Shown here piece by piece: positions 1-6,835 of a stretch of 32,312 nt of DNA (the stretch's first letter is position 1; the number at the start of each line of letters is the position of its first letter). The position numbers were made by a program, and so were the translations under genes. The stretch is taken from positions 1 through 32,312 of the forward strand of contig CAJFJY010000008.1 in the NCBI GenBank assembly GCA_904384205.1. Reading direction: 5' to 3'. Source of the DNA: an uncultured Clostridia bacterium (GTDB lineage: Bacteria; Bacillota; Clostridia; TANB77; CAG-508). The notes below the pieces were generated by a model, which ran no database searches, was not told where the DNA came from, and was given only the letters and a program-made list of their open reading frames with translations.

Positions 1-38
1 TACATCCTTTTTTCTTCTTCTTCATAAACTTTTGACAT
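1..38 (-). CDS. 5' end of an unidentified gene running off the left edge
   Basis: The first 12 codons of a minus-strand gene are visible, starting at the ATG whose complement is 36-38 and reading M-S-K-V-Y-E-E-E-E-K-R-M. A perfect AGGAGG ribosome site lies at 47-52 (complement), 8 bases before the start, so a real translation start is likely. The product cannot be identified from 12 residues. It runs opposite to the element genes on its right and probably still belongs to the mobile element, because the other half of dacF is not seen here. Confidence 0.6.
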   Translation of the reverse strand, partial: MSKVYEEEEKRM

Positions 39-153
39 CTTAAAAACCTCCTAAAATTTTGATGTTTTTATATTACATCTCATTTTAGAAGGTTTCAATA
101 CGTCTTTTTGTTGACCGCTTACCAAAGGATAAATTTTTTAAAAAGAAAATTTG

Positions 154-195
154 GCGTAGATTTAGGTGAGTTTATGCTGATTTTTACATCTACGC
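154..195. repeat. 8-bp inverted repeat between divergent genes
   Basis: GCGTAGAT at 154-161 is repeated inverted as ATCTACGC at 188-195, separated by 26 bases. It sits between the minus-strand gene at the left edge and the plus-strand element genes. It could be a regulator-binding dyad, a hairpin or part of a transfer origin; nothing in the sequence decides. Otherwise 53-228 holds no gene that I can support. Confidence 0.4.
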
Positions 196-228
196 AATAG
201 GAAGTGTGGATGTGAGAATTGTTGTTAA

Positions 229-384
229 TTAACTAATAAACAAAGATATGTAATTATAAATTTTTATTTTAAGAATAAATCTTTGGCTTTTATTGCAGAG
301 AAAATGAATTCAAATATTAATGCAGTTGAACAGTTAAAAATAAGAGGTTTATTAAGTTTAAGAAGATATATGGAGGAAAAATAA
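229..384 (+). pseudogene. 3' remnant of a sigma-70-like factor (region 4 helix-turn-helix)
   Basis: An open stretch without a good start codon or ribosome site ends with TAA at 382-384. Its last 34 residues (S-L-A-F-I-A-E-K-M-N-S-N-I-N-A-V through R-G-L-L-S-L-R-R-Y-M-E-E-K) have the pattern of a sigma-70 region 4 helix-turn-helix: an IA-E turn, a recognition helix and a terminal LRRY. In clostridial and Tn916-like elements a small sigma-like gene commonly lies next to an HTH_16 gene, which is what follows 4 bases later. The simplest reading is that the 5' part was lost. In-frame ATG (304) or TTG (283) starts could give a 26- or 33-residue peptide, but neither has a clear ribosome site. Confidence 0.4.
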
Positions 385-388
385 TTAT

Positions 389-601
389 ATGGAAAAAACA
401 AAATTTTATGAATTATTAGTAAAGGCAAGACACGATGAAACAACACTTATATTTGTTATAGATAAGATTATGCCAAAAATAAATAAATGTTCACAAGATG
501 AAGATGGAAATATAGATGAAGAATTAAAAAGTCATTTGATTGAACATGCAATTAAAGTAATTAAAAATAAGAAATTAGCAGATAAACTAGCGAAAAATTA
601 A
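389..601 (+). CDS. HTH_16-type conjugative-transposon protein
   Basis: A 70-residue protein matching the pattern of the helix-turn-helix conjugative transposon-like domain (HTH_16, found in Tn916-family elements). The N-terminal FYELLVKAR helix is followed by the IMPKINKCS segment, a short D-E-D-G-N turn, and the IDEELKSHLIEH helix, as in the family's G-x-x-D-E-D-L motif. In this family such proteins are thought to regulate element genes, often beside a sigma factor. The ribosome site GGAGG at 372-376 lies inside the preceding remnant, so the two were probably translationally linked. Length is normal for the single-domain form. Exact function is not known from sequence. Confidence 0.7.
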   Translation: MEKTKFYELLVKARHDETTLIFVIDKIMPKINKCSQDEDGNIDEELKSHLIEHAIKVIKNKKLADKLAKN

Positions 602-619
602 AAAAATAAAAAAATTTTT

Positions 620-930
620 AATTTGCCCATAAAATTTTCAATTTTCAATTGTTGTTAATAGTAGGAAACAAAAAATTTCTACTTTTGATAGCACATTGAA
701 AATTGAATATGGGTTCATTAAAAACGTTCTATTATGGGAGCTAGTTTAAATGAGGATACAGAACCTCATACTTAAATATAAGTTAGCCACTTATAAGGCG
801 AAGATCGTAATAGTTATAATGATACACTTGCATAGCCTTAACTCATCGTATAGGGTGCAACTCGGCTGCTAGCGGAGTGGTGGGATTCCAGTGAATGATT
901 TAGCTAGTCATTGTTAATGAAGTAAAAATA
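620..930 (+). ncRNA. candidate structured RNA of unknown class
   Basis: This 376-base gap between genes has no credible reading frame but strong structure. CCCATA (626-631) and CAATTTTCAAT (639-649) pair with TATGGG (708-713) and ATTGAAAATTG (695-705). Inside that stem, AGTAGGAAA (660-668) can pair with TTTCTACT. Then come ATGAGG/CCTCAT (750-755/764-769), ATAAGT/ACTTAT (778-783/789-794), ACTC-x-GC/GC-x-GAGT (860-878) and AATGA/TCATT (894-912). By my count 52 of the 120 bases from 781 to 900 are G or C, far above the flanks; in AT-rich genomes this marks structured RNA. The 820-895 stretch vaguely recalls group II intron domain I, but I see no GUGYG 5' end, domain 5 or reverse transcriptase. 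Ends and strand are estimates. Confidence 0.5.
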
Positions 931-977
931 AAAAATGCAATTGATTTGAATTAAAAAATAAAGTTGGAGGTATAAAA

Positions 978-1169
978 ATGTTAGACAAAATTGCGATGAT
1001 AACATTTTTAGTAATATATATAATTTTTCTAATTATTACTATTTTTATGTATTTAGTAATAGTAGGTGCAAGTAAATGCAAAACAGAAGAAGAAAGAAGA
1101 TTTGAAGATGAAGAACAAATGAATTATTTAAGAAATTATAAGAATGGAGGTAAAACTAAAAATGAATAA
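978..1169 (+). CDS. small single-pass membrane protein of the element
   Basis: A 63-residue protein with one hydrophobic helix at about residues 5-31, then a charged cytoplasmic-looking tail rich in Glu, Arg and Lys (from about residue 34). Ribosome site GGAGG lies 7-11 bases before the ATG. It overlaps the next gene by 8 bases, so both are likely co-transcribed. I do not recognise a family. Small membrane proteins of this sort are common among accessory genes of clostridial integrative elements; no function can be assigned. Confidence 0.65.
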   Translation: MLDKIAMITFLVIYIIFLIITIFMYLVIVGASKCKTEEERRFEDEEQMNYLRNYKNGGKTKNE

Positions 1170-1392
1170 ATTACCTAGTACATTAACTAAAAATCAAGCT
1201 ATTGCCTTTGCAGTAGTAGCTTTTAATAATTTTATAAATTCAGGAAATACGAGTTGTTTTGATATTTCCACCATAGAAACTTTTTATACTGGAGCAATGG
1301 AGGCTCATAATAAAAGTTTGGTTGTGGAATTTGCAAATGACTTGAAAGAAAGTCATCCAGAAAAAATGAAAATAAATATTGAAGAAATTTAG
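1162..1392 (+). CDS. 76-residue hypothetical protein of the element
   Basis: The start at 1162 is chosen because GGAGG at 1146-1150 precedes it; an earlier in-frame ATG at 1144 overlaps that ribosome site and would add six residues. The protein has no membrane segment and begins M-N-K-L-P-S-T-L-T-K-N-Q-A, followed by predicted helices (AIAFAVVAFNNFI, TIETFYTGAMEAHNKSLVVEFAND). It ends just before a strong terminator, so it is the last gene of a small operon with the preceding membrane protein. Family not recognised; probably an accessory protein of the integrative element. Confidence 0.7.
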   Translation: MNKLPSTLTKNQAIAFAVVAFNNFINSGNTSCFDISTIETFYTGAMEAHNKSLVVEFANDLKESHPEKMKINIEEI

Positions 1393-1405
1393 GATATAAC
1401 AGAAG

Positions 1406-1432
1406 CCGATATAGTTAATATATCGGTTTTTT
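1406..1432 (+). terminator. Rho-independent terminator
   Basis: CCGATATA (1406-1413) and TATATCGG (1419-1426) form a perfect 8-bp stem with a 5-base loop, followed by six T residues. It ends the accessory operon before the recombinase module. Confidence 0.9.
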
Positions 1433-1481
1433 GAATAAAAAAATTTTTTGTACATAGTTATTGAATATGAGGTGTTTATAA

Positions 1482-1634
1482 ATGAAAAATGAAGATAAAA
1501 ATACTTGTACAGAAGATAAGAAATGCAACGAAATAAACTTCTCTGTTGCCTTTAAAAAGGATGGAGATAGTTTCCAAAGTATTATGGAAAAAATTTTAAT
1601 GAGTAAAATAACTAAAAATATACAAGAACCTTGA
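1482..1634 (+). CDS. TnpW-like small transposon protein
   Basis: A 50-residue protein starting at ATG 1482, with GAGGTG at 1469-1474 as ribosome site (7-base spacing), and ending at TGA 1632-1634. The C-terminal half, I-N-F-S-V-A-F-K-K-D-G-D-S-F-Q-S-I-M-E-K, resembles the conserved core of TnpW (a beta-strand of the form YTVxVHF, a K-x-D/S-A/G-D/E turn, then a helix ending in K-I/L-x-R/K-L). TnpW proteins are encoded next to serine recombinases in clostridial transposons and have no established biochemical role. Its place 60 bases upstream of the first recombinase fits. The N-terminus has two cysteines (9 and 15). Confidence 0.5.
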   Translation: MKNEDKNTCTEDKKCNEINFSVAFKKDGDSFQSIMEKILMSKITKNIQEP

Positions 1635-1669
1635 TATTTTAGCAAAAGTACGTTATAAATATATCAGGG
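1629..1669 (+). repeat. hairpin between tnpW-like gene and recombinase
   Basis: CCTTGATAT (1629-1637) can pair with ATATCAGGG (1661-1669) over 9 positions including one G-U pair, with a 23-base loop. It overlaps the stop codon of the small gene and lies just before the recombinase ribosome site (AGGAGG, 1684-1689). No T-run follows, so it is not a standard terminator; it may limit recombinase expression. Confidence 0.35.
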
Positions 1670-1694
1670 TGTTTATAATGGTTAGGAGGCTATT

Positions 1695-3341
1695 TTGAAC
1701 ATCGTAAAAGAAAATAATCAAGAATATAAGGCTGCAATTTATATTCGATTAAGTAAGGAAGATGGTGATAGAGAAGAAAGCGAGAGTGTTACAAATCAAA
1801 GAAAAATCTTAAAAGCATTTGCAAAAGAAAATAAATACAAAATTTATGATGAATATGTTGATGATGGATATACAGGAACAAATTTCAATAGACCAGATTT
1901 TAAAAGAATGATAAAAGACATTGAAAATAAAAAAGTAAATATGGTAATTACAAAAAGTTTATCAAGACTTGGTAGAGATTACATAGAAACAGGAAGGTAT
2001 ATTGAAACTTATTTTCCAGAAAATGAAGTAAGATATATTGCAATATTAGATGATGTAGATACATTTTTAGATAGAAATTGCGATACAGTAGCATTTAAAA
2101 ATATTATGAATGACTATTATGCAAAAGAAACTTCTAAAAATATTAAGAAAACCAAAAACAAAAAGAAGTTAGAAGGCTTTTACTATACATCTTATGCTCC
2201 ATTTGGATATAGAAAAGTTAGTAAATCAGGAAATCTCGAAATTGATGAAGTACAAGCAGAGATTGTAAAACGAATATATAACTTATTTCTTGAAGGCAAA
2301 GGAACATATCAAATAGCAACGTTATTAACAAAAGAAGGTATAGAACCTCCTGGATTACAGATGAAAATGACATGTGTAGTAAATAATATAACAAACACAA
2401 CAGATAAGTGGAATCATAATACAGTTAGAAGAATTTTATCTAATCAAATATATATTGGAAATTGTGTCCAAAACAAAAATAAAAAGATTAGTTATAAGAG
2501 TAAAAAAATGATTTCATTACCAGAAGAGGAACATACAATAACTAAAAATCATCATAAAGCTATAATTCCAATTGAAAAATGGGAATTAGTACAGAAAATG
2601 CTTGGAGTACACAAAAACGCTAAAATTAGAGAAACTGATGTTATGTTCAAAGGTTTATTATATTGTTCACATTGTAATAATAGGCTTTCTATTAGAACAA
2701 AAGTAGATCATAATAAATCAGGAGATGTAACAAGAAGGTATATCTATTGTGGTACAGCTAGCAAAAAGATTTCTAATAAGCCTTGTTATACAAGATATAT
2801 AAAATATGATATTTTTGAAGAACAGGCTCTTTCTAAAATTGCAGAAACATTAGAAATGTATATAAATTCAAATGCTTTTAAAAATGAAGATGCTTTGAGA
2901 AAAATACTAGAATCGCAAAGTAATAAAGGTAGTATTTTAAAAAAGATAGAAAAACTAAATAAAGATTTGGAAAAAGTTAATAAGAAAATAAGCACATTAT
3001 ATAATGATAAACTAAATGGATTATTGGAGGAACAAGATTTTAAACTTTTTTCAGATGGTTTAGTTAATGAACGCCATAGAATTGAAAAAATCTTAAAAGA
3101 AACTGAACTAGAATTAGAAAGTTTTGAAGAAGATTCTACAAATAATAGAATAAAATCAGACATGCAGAAATTTATAAAAAAATTATCTAAAAGTAAAGAG
3201 TTCAATAAAGAAACCATTAATCAATTAGTTAATAGAATTGAAATAGATAAAGATAATAATGCTGTAATATATTTTAATTTTTATGAATTAAATTGTATTG
3301 GAGGACAAATAGAAGATGTCAAACAAGCAAGTAATTTATAA
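1695..3341 (+). CDS. large serine recombinase 1
   Basis: A 548-residue large serine recombinase, which would cut and rejoin DNA at att sites through a phosphoserine intermediate. The catalytic domain spans about 1-155, with Ser20 in IYIRLSKEDGD and the Arg cluster SLSRLGRD at 88-95. The recombinase domain follows (YAPFGYRK at 167-174, NTVRRILSN at 242-250). A zinc ribbon has Cys324, Cys327, Cys352 and Cys364, and a coiled coil runs about 412-478. Length and order fit the TnpX/TndX type. It starts at TTG 1695, 5 bases after AGGAGG. Its last 26 bases overlap the start of recombinase 2, so the two are translationally coupled. It looks intact. Confidence 0.95.
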   Translation: MNIVKENNQEYKAAIYIRLSKEDGDREESESVTNQRKILKAFAKENKYKIYDEYVDDGYTGTNFNRPDFKRMIKDIENKKVNMVITKSLSRLGRDYIETGRYIETYFPENEVRYIAILDDVDTFLDRNCDTVAFKNIMNDYYAKETSKNIKKTKNKKKLEGFYYTSYAPFGYRKVSKSGNLEIDEVQAEIVKRIYNLFLEGKGTYQIATLLTKEGIEPPGLQMKMTCVVNNITNTTDKWNHNTVRRILSNQIYIGNCVQNKNKKISYKSKKMISLPEEEHTITKNHHKAIIPIEKWELVQKMLGVHKNAKIRETDVMFKGLLYCSHCNNRLSIRTKVDHNKSGDVTRRYIYCGTASKKISNKPCYTRYIKYDIFEEQALSKIAETLEMYINSNAFKNEDALRKILESQSNKGSILKKIEKLNKDLEKVNKKISTLYNDKLNGLLEEQDFKLFSDGLVNERHRIEKILKETELELESFEEDSTNNRIKSDMQKFIKKLSKSKEFNKETINQLVNRIEIDKDNNAVIYFNFYELNCIGGQIEDVKQASNL

Positions 3342-4881
3342 TGTAGGAATGTATTTAAGGCTAAGTAAAGATGATGGTGATGATATTGAAAGTGAAAGTA
3401 TAACTAATCAAAGAAAATTAATTAAAGACTATATTAATAAAAATGAAAATATGAAACTATATGATGAATATGCTGATGATGGATATAGTGGAGCAAATTT
3501 TAATAGACCAGATTTTCAAAGATTACTAAAAGATATTGAAAGCAAGAAAATTAATATGGTTATAACCAAAAATTTAGCAAGATTAGGTAGAAACTATATC
3601 GAAACAGGTAATTATATAGAAAAATATTTTCCAGATCATAGAGTTAGATATATTGCACTATTAGATAATATTGATAATTTTAAAGAAAGTGTTAGTAATG
3701 ATTTTGTTCCAATTAAATCAGTATTTAATGAAAAACATTGTAGAGATACATCTATTGCAGTAAAGAAAACTAAAAGAAGAAAAATGGAGGAAGGATTTTA
3801 TGCTTGCAATACAGCACCTTTTGGCTATAAAAAGGATCCTGATACTCCTGGAAAACTGATAATAGATATCGATGCCAGTAAAACAGTAAAGAAAATTTTT
3901 GATTTGAAATTAAAAGGATATACTGCAAATGAAATCGTTAAATATTTAGACAAAAATAAATATGTTACACCAGCTGAATATATGAAAATTAGAGGGCAAG
4001 AACATATTGAAAATAAAAATTTATGGCGAAGAAGTACAGTAAATAGAATTTTGTGTAATAAGGTTTATCTAGGGCATTGTGTAAGAGGAAAGACACAAAA
4101 CATTAGTTATAAATCTAAAGACAGAATTTTTGTTAAAAGAAATGACTTTATAATTACTAAAAATACTCATGAACCAATAATATCAGAGGAAGTATTTGAA
4201 AAAGTACATGATACTAAAAAATATGGAGCAGTAAAAGAGTATAATGAAACAAACTATCTTTTAAAAGACTTAATTTATTGTAAAAATTGTGGCAAGAAAC
4301 TTATTTTTAAGAAAGTAAGAAAAAGAGTTGTTATTTATTGTAGGAATCATGATGAAAACCCTAAATTATGCAACAATAATTGTAGATTAGATTATTTTAC
4401 AATTGAAAACAAAGTATTTGAATATATATCTAATATGTATAAGGAATACTTAAAAAATAATAGGGTAAAGGACAACCTTTATAAAAAATATACCGAAAAT
4501 GTTATTAAAGTTTTAGAGGAAGATTTAAAACAATTAAATATATCTTTAGGTCAGATTAACTTTAGAATAACATCATTATATAATCAAAGATTGTCAGAGA
4601 AAGTAAGCGAAGATGATTACAAAAATAGATATAATACTCTTATTGAACAAAGAAAAGATTTATCAGATAATATTGCTGATAAGGAAAAAGAAATTAAAAA
4701 AGAAAAGAATAAATTAAATACTTTAAATGAAAAGAAATCGATTCTAAAGAAAATTGAAAGACTTGATAAAAAGGATTTTAAAAATGTAAATTTTGAGGAA
4801 TTGATAGAAAAAATTGAAGTATTAAAAAAAGAAATACAAGTTAATTTTAACTTTGCAGAAGTAGGAAAATTTAAAGTCTAG
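3316..4881 (+). CDS. large serine recombinase 2
   Basis: A 521-residue paralogue of the preceding recombinase. Ser17 lies in MYLRLSKDDGD, the Arg motif is NLARLGRN (86-93), the recombinase domain has TAPFGYKK and STVNRILCN, and the zinc ribbon uses Cys322, Cys325, Cys342 and probably Cys352. A long coiled coil runs about 395-490. The ribosome site GGAGG (3300-3304) is inside the first gene. It is as complete as its partner, so neither is an obvious pseudogene. Tandem serine recombinases occur in SCCmec (ccrA/ccrB) and in some clostridial elements, where both can be needed; whether these act as a pair is inference. The gene stops at the edge of an att-like palindrome. Confidence 0.95.
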   Translation: MSNKQVIYNVGMYLRLSKDDGDDIESESITNQRKLIKDYINKNENMKLYDEYADDGYSGANFNRPDFQRLLKDIESKKINMVITKNLARLGRNYIETGNYIEKYFPDHRVRYIALLDNIDNFKESVSNDFVPIKSVFNEKHCRDTSIAVKKTKRRKMEEGFYACNTAPFGYKKDPDTPGKLIIDIDASKTVKKIFDLKLKGYTANEIVKYLDKNKYVTPAEYMKIRGQEHIENKNLWRRSTVNRILCNKVYLGHCVRGKTQNISYKSKDRIFVKRNDFIITKNTHEPIISEEVFEKVHDTKKYGAVKEYNETNYLLKDLIYCKNCGKKLIFKKVRKRVVIYCRNHDENPKLCNNNCRLDYFTIENKVFEYISNMYKEYLKNNRVKDNLYKKYTENVIKVLEEDLKQLNISLGQINFRITSLYNQRLSEKVSEDDYKNRYNTLIEQRKDLSDNIADKEKEIKKEKNKLNTLNEKKSILKKIERLDKKDFKNVNFEELIEKIEVLKKEIQVNFNFAEVGKFKV

Positions 4882-4926
4882 TGTCTAAATTGTACACTCT
4901 ATGATTACAATGTACAAAAATAGCAC
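4881..4926. other. attP-like palindrome centred on GA
   Basis: Two inward-facing arms, GTGTCTAAATTGTAC (4881-4895) and, on the other strand, GTGCTATTTTTGTAC (4926-4912), are placed symmetrically about the dinucleotide GA at 4903-4904. This is the layout of a large-serine-recombinase attachment site: two half-sites around a 2-base crossover. Tn4451 (TnpX) and Tn5397 (TndX) are known to use GA. It begins at the last base of recombinase 2, the usual place for attP. The same arm occurs again at the dacF junction (5019-5040). That the recombinases bind here is inference. Confidence 0.6.
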
Positions 4927-4973
4927 AAATATTTTCCTACTCGCAATTGAATTTCATAAATTAAAAAATAAAA

Positions 4974-5001
4974 AAAATTGAAAATAAAAATTTTCAATTT
5001 T
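4974..5001 (-). terminator. terminator after the truncated dacF
   Basis: AAAATTGAAAAT (4974-4985) and ATTTTCAATTTT (4990-5001) form a 12-bp stem with a 4-base loop. Read on the minus strand it is followed by a long T-rich run, which suits transcription coming from dacF; on the plus strand the tail is weaker (TTTTAAAATTT). It lies within the element and would end the broken dacF message 6 bases after its stop codon. Confidence 0.65.
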
Positions 5002-5006
5002 AAAAT

Positions 5007-5660
5007 TTAGAATTTTTTGTGTCTTAATTGTACCTTATAATCATTTGCAGAATTTACACAAATTGCTTTTAGCATTTCATCTACTGTTAAAGTTTCTCTT
5101 GTATCAAGCCATATTTGAGAACCACCCATAGAAGCAGCGTTTTCACTACAAGGAACTTGATCTCCCAATGATATTTTGCCATTTGCTAAAGATTCCATAA
5201 TTAATAATATACTCATAACTTTGGTAACTGAAGCAGGTCTTAATTGCTCATGAACATTATGAGAATACAATACTTGACCTGTTGTTTGTTCAATCAATAT
5301 AGCTGATTCAGACTCTAAATTAAGAGGGTTATTTTCATCAGTAGAGCTATTTGTCTCTAGTGTATTGGAATTTTCGTTTGAAGAATTTGTAGTATTTGAA
5401 GTATTGTTAATGTTTGAATTAGTACTTACACTAGAATTATTTGTACCTTGATTTATTGCATTTGTAATATTAGAAGTATTAGAGTTAATTGAAGAGTTTG
5501 AATTATTATTTGAAATATTAGTATTGTTAGATGTATCATTTAGTGGCGTGCTTGTAGAAGACCATACATAAACACTATCATCAGCAAAACAAGGAACAGT
5601 TATTGAAAATAGAATAACTAAAATTAAAAAAATCGTAAAAGAAAATTTTATTGGTTTCAT
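5007..5660 (-). pseudogene. dacF: D-alanyl-D-alanine carboxypeptidase truncated by element insertion
   Basis: The surviving 5' part encodes a signal peptide (1-26), an Asn/Ser/Thr-rich linker (about 41-106) and the start of the transpeptidase fold. The SxxK motif is Ser144-V-T-Lys147, and the SxN motif lies in V-N-S-A-N-D (202-207). After Asp207 the reading changes to Y-K-V-Q-L-R-H-K-K-F and stops; the family normally continues for over 150 residues, including the KTG motif and a C-terminal membrane anchor. The protein would trim pentapeptides in peptidoglycan, but without KTG it should be inactive. The break lies exactly at a GA core next to a recombinase arm, so it is an insertion. Ribosome site AAAGGAA precedes the ATG at 5658-5660. 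Confidence 0.85.
5019..5064. other. element/dacF junction (att half-site hybrid)
   Basis: GTGTCTTAATTGTAC at 5019-5033, then CTTATAA, then TC at 5041-5042 (GA on the minus strand). From 5043 on, the bases are ordinary dacF codons. The left part matches the arms of the palindrome at 4881-4926, best against its right arm read in reverse (TTGTAC, TT and TAATCAT shared at the same spacing). The GA belongs to the Asp codon of dacF. This is the expected look of a hybrid att site made by a GA-specific serine recombinase. Confidence 0.65.
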
Positions 5661-5813
5661 AAAATTTCATTCCTTTCTAGCTTTACTTAAAAGGCATATA
5701 TAAGAAAAAATCTTTCAAACTAATATACCTTTGTCAACCTATAAATGTAGTTACTATACTAAATAATAATAACCATTTATTAAAATATATTGCCTACATT
5801 CCCAAAAAAGAAC

Positions 5814-5843
5814 TTGACAAAGTTTATTCAAACAATATATTAT
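5814..5843 (+). promoter_or_regulatory. sigma-A promoter
   Basis: TTGACA at 5814-5819 is followed after 16-18 bases by overlapping -10 candidates TATATT (5836-5841) and TATTAT (5838-5843). It lies 50 bases before the small gene at 5893 and probably drives the small gene, response regulator and kinase. The rest of 5661-5892 shows nothing else that I can support. Confidence 0.7.
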
Positions 5844-5892
5844 GAAATAAACTCGGAGAAAATAGATATACTAATTTAAGAGAGGTATATCT

Positions 5893-6102
5893 ATGACAGA
5901 AAAGGAAATTTTAATAAAATGGAGACAAGGCTTAAGTAAGCAATTATTAGCTAAAATATATAGAAGAGAATATAATCAAAGAATAAAAATAATAAGATCA
6001 AGTGTAAGACATAGACATGATGGTAAATTGATAACTAGATATGAAGCTTTAAGTTATGTAGAAAAAATAATATATAATGAATTAAAAAAGAAAAATTTAT
6101 AA
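5893..6102 (+). CDS. small basic protein upstream of response regulator
   Basis: A 69-residue basic protein, M-T-E-K-E-I-L-I-K-W onward, with the core GLSKQLLAKIYRREYNQRIK and a C-terminal YVEKIIYNELKKK helix. The G-L-S-K-x-L-L-A-K-I-Y spacing could be a helix-turn-helix, so DNA binding is possible, but this is a guess from charge and helix pattern. AGAGGT precedes the ATG by about 7 bases. It is 18 bases from the response regulator and shares its promoter. No family recognised. Confidence 0.65.
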   Translation: MTEKEILIKWRQGLSKQLLAKIYRREYNQRIKIIRSSVRHRHDGKLITRYEALSYVEKIIYNELKKKNL

Positions 6103-6120
6103 TGCAATAGGAGAAATAAA

Positions 6121-6798
6121 ATGGTAAAAATTTTTTTATTAGAAGATGACAAAATAATTTCTTCAAGTGTAACTTATTATTTACAGGGGAAAGGTTTTAA
6201 AGTAGAAACAGCAAGCAATATAAAACAGGGACTAGAAAAAGTCAAAAATCAAGATTTTAATTTAGCTTTACTAGATATCACATTACCCGATGGAAATGGA
6301 TATGAGTTTTATAGAAATTTAAAAGAAATTCAAGATATACCTGTAATCTTTTTAACAGCCTTAGATGAAGAAGAAGATATTATAAAAGGATTTGATATTG
6401 GTGCAGATGATTATATAACAAAACCTTTTCATACAGGAGAATTATTATCAAGAATAAGAAATGTATTAAGGCATATCAAAAAGGAAGAAAAAGAAACCAT
6501 TATAAGAATAGATAATATAGAATTAAATGAAACAAATGGTATAGTAAAGAAAGATGGAAAAGAAATAGAACTTACAGCTTTAGAATATAAAATACTTGTA
6601 ATGTTATTTGAAAATAGAGGAAGAGTAATTTCAAGAGAACAAATCTTAGCAAATATTTGGGATGAAAGTGGCAACTTTGTAAATGATAATACATTAACTG
6701 TATATATAAAAAGATTAAGAGCTAAAATAGAAAATGATACTGATAACCCTAATATCATAAAAACTATTAGAAGATTAGGTTATAAAATAGGAAATTAA
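6121..6798 (+). CDS. OmpR/PhoB-family response regulator
   Basis: A 225-residue response regulator. The receiver domain (about 1-115) has the acidic pair at 9-10, phospho-acceptor Asp52 in LLDITLPDGNG, Thr79 and Lys101 in TKPF. The C-terminal winged helix (about 130-225) contains LTALEYKILVMLFENRGRVISR and the typical NTLTVYIKRLRAKI recognition region. It is the partner of the histidine kinase 37 bases downstream. The likely target is the ABC transporter operon at 8671, where an 11-bp-period direct repeat stands before the promoter, as is usual for PhoB-type regulators. The target is inference. Confidence 0.93.
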   Translation: MVKIFLLEDDKIISSSVTYYLQGKGFKVETASNIKQGLEKVKNQDFNLALLDITLPDGNGYEFYRNLKEIQDIPVIFLTALDEEEDIIKGFDIGADDYITKPFHTGELLSRIRNVLRHIKKEEKETIIRIDNIELNETNGIVKKDGKEIELTALEYKILVMLFENRGRVISREQILANIWDESGNFVNDNTLTVYIKRLRAKIENDTDNPNIIKTIRRLGYKIGN

Positions 6799-6835
6799 TT
6801 TTAATACAAAAATAATGGAGAATTAAGGTTGAAAA

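Noticed and set aside
1445..1465. TTTTTGTACATAGTTATTGA near the tnpW-like gene as a fourth recombinase arm
   Set aside because: It shares TTTTTGTACAT with one att arm, but lacks the outer GTG, an inverted partner and a matching core. It may be chance in AT-rich DNA.
2786..3217. A 143-codon antisense frame in recombinase 1
   Set aside because: It lies opposite the coiled-coil coding region and has a shadow composition rich in Ser, Leu and Phe.
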